Shown here piece by piece: positions 58,366 to 64,000 of a stretch of 64,000 nucleotides of DNA (position 1 is the stretch's first letter; each line of letters opens with the position of its first letter). Under the pieces are notes generated by a model. The model did no database searches. It was given only the letters and a program-made list of their open reading frames with translations, and was not told the origin of the DNA. The stretch lies in NCBI GenBank assembly GCA_945883545.1, contig CAMCXT010000012.1, positions 1-64,000 on the forward strand. Reading direction: 5' to 3'. The translations under genes were made by a program, and so were the position numbers. This DNA comes from Chitinophaga pinensis (GTDB lineage: Bacteria > Bacteroidota > Bacteroidia > M30B66).

Positions 58366-60633
58366 TTAGGATTTTGCTTGTGCATCAACAACGGCAAGCG
58401 TTATCATATTTACGATTTCTCTCACTGAACTGCCTAATTGAAGCACGTGTACAGGTTTCTTCATGCCAAGCAACAACGGGCCAATGGCTTCAGATTCTCC
58501 AATTTCTTGAAGTAATTTGTAAGCAATGTTTCCAGCTGCAAGATTAGGGAAAATCAATGTGTTCACTTGATGTCCAACCAATGTAGAGAATGGAAATTGT
58601 TCCTTCAACATGTCATTGTTCACGGCAAAGTTTGCTTGGATTTCTCCATCCACTTTTAGGTGAGGATGTTTTTCATGAAGGATTTTCACTGCCTCGCGAA
58701 CTTTAATCGAATCTGGACCTTCGGATGATCCGAAGTTAGCATACGACAACATGGCGATTTTCGGAGTGATGTTTAAGTTCGAAACCGCTTGAGCAACGAG
58801 CACAGTAATGTCGGCAAGCTCTTCAGCAGTTGGATTTACGTTTACGGTGGTATCGGCGAAGAAGAACGGACCTTTTTTGGTCATCATGATGTAAAGGCCA
58901 GCAACACGCTTTACGTTCTCACGAATGCCAATTACCTGAAGTGCAGGACGAATGGTGTCAGGATATTTTCTGGTAAGGCCCGAAATAAGTGCATCAGCGT
59001 AGCCTGTTCGAACCAACATGGAACCGAAGTAGTTTCGTTCGCGCATGATTTGTTTTGCTTCGAAAATCGTGAAGCCACGGCGCTTTCTTAAATCGTAGAA
59101 TATCTCACCGAATTCAGCAACCCGAGCAGCTTCGGCTTCACTTCTTGGGTCGATAATTTCCAAGCCTTCAATATTGATTCCGAATTCACTTGCAATTGCT
59201 TCAATTTTAACCTTGTTTCCTAAAAGGATCGGGATTGCAATTCCTTCATTTCGAGCAACCTGTGCAGCTTTCAGGATTTTATAGTGATCGGCTTCAGCAA
59301 AAACAATTCGCTTCGGAGATGTTTTCGCCCTAGTGGTGATACGATCGATCAATGTATTGTCGAGACCCATCCGATGGATAAGTTCGTCTTTGTATTTTTC
59401 AAAATCGTCGATTGGTGCCATAGCCACACCTGAATCCATAGCTGCTTTCGCAACAGCTGGTGCGACAGTGGTGATCAAGCGAGGATCCAATGGTTTTGGG
59501 ATGATGTAATCTCTGCCAAATTGCAAATTGGCTTTGTTGTAAGCCATGTTTACCAACTCGGGCACTTGCTGCTTGGCCAAATCTGCAATGGCATAAACTG
59601 CTGCAAGTTTCATTTCTTCGTTGATGCATGTAGCCCGAACATCGAGCGCTCCGCGGAAGATGAATGGAAAACCAAGTACATTATTTACTTGATTCGGAAA
59701 GTCGGATCGACCTGTTGCCATGATGATATCTGGACGAGCCTCGATCGCATCATCGTATGGAATTTCTGGATTCGGGTTCGCAAGTGCGAAAACAATAGCA
59801 TTGGGAGCCATCGTTTTGATCATGTCTTTCGATACGATATTTCCCTTCGACAAACCAACGAATACATCTGCATTTTGAAGTGCTTCAGTGAGTGTTGAAA
59901 TTTGAAGATCGCGTGCAAATTTTTGTTTTTGTTCGTCCAAATCAGTGCGGCTGGTAGAAATCACACCAGTACTGTCGCACATGATCAAATTTTTTGGATC
60001 AACGCCAAGTTGCAGATATAGACTAGCACAAGAAATGGCTGAAGCTCCAGCGCCATTGAAAACCACTTTTACTTCTTTGATGCTTTTGCCTGCTATTTCC
60101 AGCGCGTTGAGCAATGCCGATCCGGTGATGATTGCCGTACCATGCTGATCATCGTGCATTACTGGGATTTTCAATGCTTCCTTTAACCGTCTTTCAATTT
60201 CGAAACACTCTGGCGCTTTGATATCTTCCAAATTAATTCCACCAAATGTTGGTGCAATCGCCTTCACCGTGTTGCAGAAAAGATCGATGTCGTTCGCATC
60301 AATTTCAATATCGAAAACATCAATATCGGCGAAGATCTTGAACAAAACGCCCTTTCCTTCCATTACGGGCTTTGAAGCTTCTGGACCGATGTTCCCAAGA
60401 CCTAATACAGCGGTGCCATTTGAAATTACAGCTACAAGGTTTCCTTTGGCAGTGTATTTATAAACATCTTCAGGGTTTGCATGAATCTCTGTGCAAGGTT
60501 CAGCTACGCCTGGAGAATATGCAAGTGATAAATCTCTTTGAGTAGAAGTAGGCTTTGTTGGCACTACTGCAATTTTTCCTGGACGCCCATTAGAGTGGTA
60601 ATCCAGCGCTTGTTTCTTTCTATAATCGTCCAT
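58366..60633 (-). CDS. maeB: NADP-dependent malic enzyme with C-terminal phosphotransacetylase-like domain
   Basis: DLSLAYSPGVAEPCTEI, VMHDDQHGTAIITGSALLNAL, plus PTA-like C-terminus. ATG at 60633. Confidence 0.94.
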   Translation of the reverse strand: MDDYRKKQALDYHSNGRPGKIAVVPTKPTSTQRDLSLAYSPGVAEPCTEIHANPEDVYKYTAKGNLVAVISNGTAVLGLGNIGPEASKPVMEGKGVLFKIFADIDVFDIEIDANDIDLFCNTVKAIAPTFGGINLEDIKAPECFEIERRLKEALKIPVMHDDQHGTAIITGSALLNALEIAGKSIKEVKVVFNGAGASAISCASLYLQLGVDPKNLIMCDSTGVISTSRTDLDEQKQKFARDLQISTLTEALQNADVFVGLSKGNIVSKDMIKTMAPNAIVFALANPNPEIPYDDAIEARPDIIMATGRSDFPNQVNNVLGFPFIFRGALDVRATCINEEMKLAAVYAIADLAKQQVPELVNMAYNKANLQFGRDYIIPKPLDPRLITTVAPAVAKAAMDSGVAMAPIDDFEKYKDELIHRMGLDNTLIDRITTRAKTSPKRIVFAEADHYKILKAAQVARNEGIAIPILLGNKVKIEAIASEFGINIEGLEIIDPRSEAEAARVAEFGEIFYDLRKRRGFTIFEAKQIMRERNYFGSMLVRTGYADALISGLTRKYPDTIRPALQVIGIRENVKRVAGLYIMMTKKGPFFFADTTVNVNPTAEELADITVLVAQAVSNLNITPKIAMLSYANFGSSEGPDSIKVREAVKILHEKHPHLKVDGEIQANFAVNNDMLKEQFPFSTLVGHQVNTLIFPNLAAGNIAYKLLQEIGESEAIGPLLLGMKKPVHVLQLGSSVREIVNMITLAVVDAQAKS

Positions 60634-60974
60634 AATTAACCTATTGTTCAGAGACTGGAAATAAAATAACCAACCTATTCTCAACAAACGCCAAAAATAC
60701 AGGATTTCCGATAGGCGTAGTTCGATTTTTCTTGATTTTTTCCAAATGTTTGTTAGTGTGTATTTGCTTTCAAGTCAGCGACTTGCGCAAATGCTGCCGA
60801 TTGCTTTGTAGTAATAAGTCATTGTTGCAATCCTAATTTCCCAATAATTTGGGCTTAACAACTTGTTTGATAGATCACTGCATTTTGTTTCGAGTTATTG
60901 GATGGAGGGATTTCTTAGGTTTTTGTGGATAATAAATCATTTTCAATGCGATAAATCCTTCTTAGCTTCGCACA

Positions 60975-61694
60975 ATGGACAAGCAAAATTTGCCAAAAAT
61001 AGTTGTGTTAACGGGTGCAGGGATTTCTGCAGAAAGTGGCATTCGTACCTTTAGAGATTCGGGTGGTTTGTGGGAGGAGCACGACATTATGGATGTTGCA
61101 ACTCCAGAAGGCTGGCAGAAAAATCCTGCTTTGGTTACTAAGTTTTACAATTCGCGTCGTAGTCAACTGTTGTCGGTTGAGCCGAACCCGGCGCATTTGG
61201 CATTAACACGACTGCAGCAATTTTTTGATGTTAAAATTGTAACGCAAAATGTGGATGATCTTCATGAAAGAGCAGGAAACAAGAATATTCTTCACTTGCA
61301 TGGAGAGCTCATTAAGGCGAGAAGCGAGAAACACACAGAATTGGTTTATGAGATTGGATACCGTGAAATTGCCTTAGGTGAAACCTGCGAAAAAGGATTT
61401 CAACTGCGTCCTCACATTGTTTGGTTTGGTGAAGATGTACCGTTGATTGTAGAAGCTTCAAAATATGTGGTTGATGCAGATATTTTGATCGTGATCGGTA
61501 CTTCGCTCAATGTTTATCCTGCTGCTGGATTGCTTTACCATGCACCTTATGGATGCGAGAAGTATTTGGTTGATCCAAGTGAGCATCAAGTGGATAATTT
61601 GTTCCGTCTTCGACATATAAAAACTGCGGCAGGCGAAGGCGTTCCTGCCTTAGTGGAAGAGCTCATCAATCGATATTTCTTCCAGCAGGGTTAG
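60975..61694 (+). CDS. NAD-dependent protein deacylase (sirtuin, Sir2/CobB-like) lacking the zinc cysteines
   Basis: LTGAGISAESGIRTFRDSGGLWE, TQNVDDLHERAG, LHLHGEL, LRPHIVWFGE, GTSLNVYPAAGL; only two Cys in the whole protein. Confidence 0.9.
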   Translation: MDKQNLPKIVVLTGAGISAESGIRTFRDSGGLWEEHDIMDVATPEGWQKNPALVTKFYNSRRSQLLSVEPNPAHLALTRLQQFFDVKIVTQNVDDLHERAGNKNILHLHGELIKARSEKHTELVYEIGYREIALGETCEKGFQLRPHIVWFGEDVPLIVEASKYVVDADILIVIGTSLNVYPAAGLLYHAPYGCEKYLVDPSEHQVDNLFRLRHIKTAAGEGVPALVEELINRYFFQQG

Positions 61695-62551
61695 AGCTTT
61701 TTTACGGTGAGGAGAATCTCCTGATAAATTTCGTCTTGTTTTTGGAGTTTCCTATCTGCAGCAATGTCTCCAGAACGTTTGATCCCACCGATGTAATAGC
61801 GTTGGATCCATGGAATTACCGAAACAAACGAATCCAACAAGGAGTAATTTATTGCAACGATAAAACCCACTGTGATAAATCCTCCGGTGAGTAGCAAGGA
61901 ATTGAAACCATTTTTAACATCTCCAGCATAAAACTGTCCGCTTCCTGGGATGATCATGCTGAGGATTCTTGCTGTTTTCGGATTTGGATGCTTGATGTTA
62001 GCCAAAGCATCGAAAAGGCTGTCAATTTGTGCTTCTTTAGATGGATTGACAATAGAAATAGATTTTTTGAAGGCCTTTCTGCTTTCATCGAAAGATCCAG
62101 AAGTAAATTCAGACACACCGAGCAAGAAGTATTGTTTGGCTTGAATAGAATCGGGAATATTGTCGCTCAAACCCAGCAATTCGATTTTTGCCAAAACAGC
62201 TTTATTGCCTAGGATTAAGCAAGAGGCTTGAGCTATTTTGTTTCTTAAGAAATTCTCCGAAAGTGTTGAATAATCGGCAGCTTGACTAAAAAATGAGGCC
62301 GATCTTTCATAGTCGCCATTAGCTTGATGAATTTTTCCAAGCAATTCAAAAACTTCCTCATCGTATTTTCCTTGTCCGAAGAAAATAACTCTTTCAAAAT
62401 CGAGCGATGCTGCTTGATAATTGCCTAATGCAAAATTCGCTTTGCCCGATTGATAGGTTTGTTCGAGATCTTGCCCGATCAACCCACAATTGAGCAATAC
62501 ACTAACGATAAATAGTAAAGTGCTTTTCAATGGAAGGTTGAAGTTTGGCAT
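61691..62551 (-). CDS. TPR-containing envelope protein with C-terminal 'PGSGQFYA' membrane hairpin (paralog B)
   Basis: Signal-like N-term; TPR-like repeats; ILSMIIPGSGQFYAGDVKNGFNSLLLTGGFITVGFIVAI. Confidence 0.7.
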   Translation of the reverse strand: MPNFNLPLKSTLLFIVSVLLNCGLIGQDLEQTYQSGKANFALGNYQAASLDFERVIFFGQGKYDEEVFELLGKIHQANGDYERSASFFSQAADYSTLSENFLRNKIAQASCLILGNKAVLAKIELLGLSDNIPDSIQAKQYFLLGVSEFTSGSFDESRKAFKKSISIVNPSKEAQIDSLFDALANIKHPNPKTARILSMIIPGSGQFYAGDVKNGFNSLLLTGGFITVGFIVAINYSLLDSFVSVIPWIQRYYIGGIKRSGDIAADRKLQKQDEIYQEILLTVKKL

Positions 62552-63335
62552 ATTGCCGTGAGTTGAATCGTTTTGCTGATTTTACGGAGCCGTAGATGTT
62601 TCCGAGGTAAAAGCCTGCGCCCAAACCTGCAGAAATCCATCCGTATACAGACTTTTGTCCTTCTTTCTTAAATCCTCGATAAGCCTGATAAGCCATCATA
62701 GTAATTGAAACAAAGCCAATAACAGCATCCTTTCGTTCTTTTGCATACCATTTACCAGCTCCTGGCACTGCCGTAGACAGAAGCCCTGCGAGCAACGGAC
62801 TTTTTCTCGGTAATTTTAAGGCGTCATTTTGTATCTCTGAAATTCCTGAAAATGCTTGAGATGTTTTGAAGGGTTCAGCAACATTTGCAGCTTCAGAAAA
62901 TTTGTTTTGAAGGATAAAGTTCCATGCCTTGTAATAGGCCTTTTTTTCTTCATCAAGTTGGATTGAATACGCAATGAATTGATTTGCTAAACTGTGCTTT
63001 CTGTCGGAAATCAATGCAAATGCAGCATACCCTTGCAGAGGACTGCTCAATTCAAAATTGCTTGTATTGGTTAATTGAACAGAACGGCGATAAACAGCAT
63101 CGTAGTTTTTATCCAAAATATAGCAATCCAACAAACTAAATTTTAAGCTATCGATTTCAGGTTGGAGGAAGATAAGTCGCTCAAATTCGATTGCAGCAAG
63201 TTTAGGCTGACCACTTTGATTCAAGTATTTCGCGAATTGCAAAGTGCTTTGGCTGTCGAATAGGTTTTGCGCATTCGAAGTTTGAAAGATTCCGAAAATG
63301 AAAAATAGAATTATAGGGAGGCGATTCATTTTCAT
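62502..63335 (-). CDS. TPR-containing envelope protein with C-terminal 'PGAGKWYA' membrane hairpin (paralog A)
   Basis: Signal peptide (MKMNRLPIILFFIFGIFQTSNAQ); TPR-like; LLSTAVPGAGKWYAKERKDAVIGFVSITMMAYQAY. Confidence 0.7.
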   Translation of the reverse strand: MKMNRLPIILFFIFGIFQTSNAQNLFDSQSTLQFAKYLNQSGQPKLAAIEFERLIFLQPEIDSLKFSLLDCYILDKNYDAVYRRSVQLTNTSNFELSSPLQGYAAFALISDRKHSLANQFIAYSIQLDEEKKAYYKAWNFILQNKFSEAANVAEPFKTSQAFSGISEIQNDALKLPRKSPLLAGLLSTAVPGAGKWYAKERKDAVIGFVSITMMAYQAYRGFKKEGQKSVYGWISAGLGAGFYLGNIYGSVKSAKRFNSRQYAKLQPSIEKHFTIYR

Positions 63336-63721
63336 GGATGATCGATCAAGATCATTTGTTGTTTATCGACTTCGTATAGTTCAGGGCTTAAGCCATTGCA
63401 GCGTTGCAATCTGTCGAGGGTTGCCAACATTCCAAAGATGGTCCCATATTTTTTTACTGCAAGCAATCCGTACTCCGAACAAGAAGGATGAAATGAACAT
63501 TTGTTGGAGTCTTGCGAAGAAATGGCAAACTTGTAAAATAGGAAGAGCCCTGAAAAAATATACTGGAGCTCATTTGTATTTTTTTTAGCAAACTCCCATT
63601 TGGGCTTTTCTATTGGTTGGTAATAGGCATTTGAAAAGGTAATAGGTTCGATGGTTTGTGCAACACATCGATTACTTAGAAAGTACAGTAGGCACAGGAA
63701 AATTATAGATATTGTTCTCAT
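63332..63721 (-). CDS. YidD-domain protein with export-signal-like N-terminus
   Basis: MRTISIIFLCLLYFLSNRCVAQ...FKYAISS-like segment FYKFAISSQDSNKCSFHPSCSEYGLLAVKKYGTIFGMLATLDRLQRCNG. ATG at 63721 (track 63781). Confidence 0.8.
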   Translation of the reverse strand: MRTISIIFLCLLYFLSNRCVAQTIEPITFSNAYYQPIEKPKWEFAKKNTNELQYIFSGLFLFYKFAISSQDSNKCSFHPSCSEYGLLAVKKYGTIFGMLATLDRLQRCNGLSPELYEVDKQQMILIDHP

Positions 63722-64000
63722 TCGGATCGTTAACGACCAAGTTTTTAAATGTCGAAATTTTGGTTCCTTTTGACTTGGCACCGTTTGCTTCGATTTTGTA
63801 GATTATTTCTGTAATTTCTTGTGGGAAGCTAATTCCAGATGCTCTAATATACCCTTTGAATATTTGCTTTTTAAGTAACTCGTCTTTTGGGGAATAAAAA
63901 GCAATGCCATACAGTTGATTATTTTTTCTAGAAATCACAACATTACCAAAGGCTTTTTTTACTCTTTCGTCGGGCACCCAAGTAGTTATAACTTGGTCGG
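63672..64000 (-). CDS. probable outer-membrane lipoprotein-sorting (LolA-like) protein, 5'-truncated by window edge
   Basis: Frame stays open to the window edge (..DQVITTWVPDERVKKAFGNVVISRKNNQLYGIAFYSP...GYIRASGISFPQEITEIIYK). Family assignment tentative. Confidence 0.45.
   Translation of the reverse strand, partial: DQVITTWVPDERVKKAFGNVVISRKNNQLYGIAFYSPKDELLKKQIFKGYIRASGISFPQEITEIIYKIEANGAKSKGTKISTFKNLVVNDPNENNIYNFPVPTVLSK

Noticed and set aside
60760-60800. CAAGTC-AGC-GACTTG mini-palindrome in the maeB/sirtuin gap as a riboswitch or regulator site
   Set aside because: Only 6-bp arms, no T-run and no known motif; likely chance.
1-64000. CRISPR arrays, transposons, prophage or defence islands
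   Set aside because: No spaced direct repeats, transposase, integrase, phage or restriction-type proteins found in any frame; the region reads as core chromosome.

Overview
The window is a compact chromosomal segment of a Bacteroidota bacterium. This is supported by a type IX secretion (T9SS) C-terminal sorting domain, a giant SprA translocon gene, a RemB/Wzi-like outer-membrane protein and a maeB-ruvA-sprA-gcvH-vanZ neighbourhood. I support about 50 protein-coding genes, nearly all housekeeping or envelope genes. I found no rRNA, complete tRNA, CRISPR array, transposase or prophage. Many ORF-track entries are antisense shadow ORFs, and several start codons are over-extended. The points most worth a second look are: (1) a split 'ALDH16-like' pair, a full aldehyde dehydrogenase next to a truncated paralog lacking every catalytic residue, both downstream of deoC; (2) a translationally coupled four-gene envelope cluster at the right edge with a YidD-domain protein carrying an export-signal-like N-terminus and two tandem TPR/'PGxGxxYA' paralogs; (3) a sirtuin lacking the zinc-binding cysteines; (4) an ~80-nt GC-rich structured element upstream of a WD40 gene that resembles a Bacteroidota intergenic repeat; (5) a terminator for yebC embedded in the coding sequence of the convergent T9SS cargo gene; (6) a co-directional sixA-ppk1-spoT-fur-STAS-purA stress cluster. 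No database searches were run; names come from motif and family recognition by eye.
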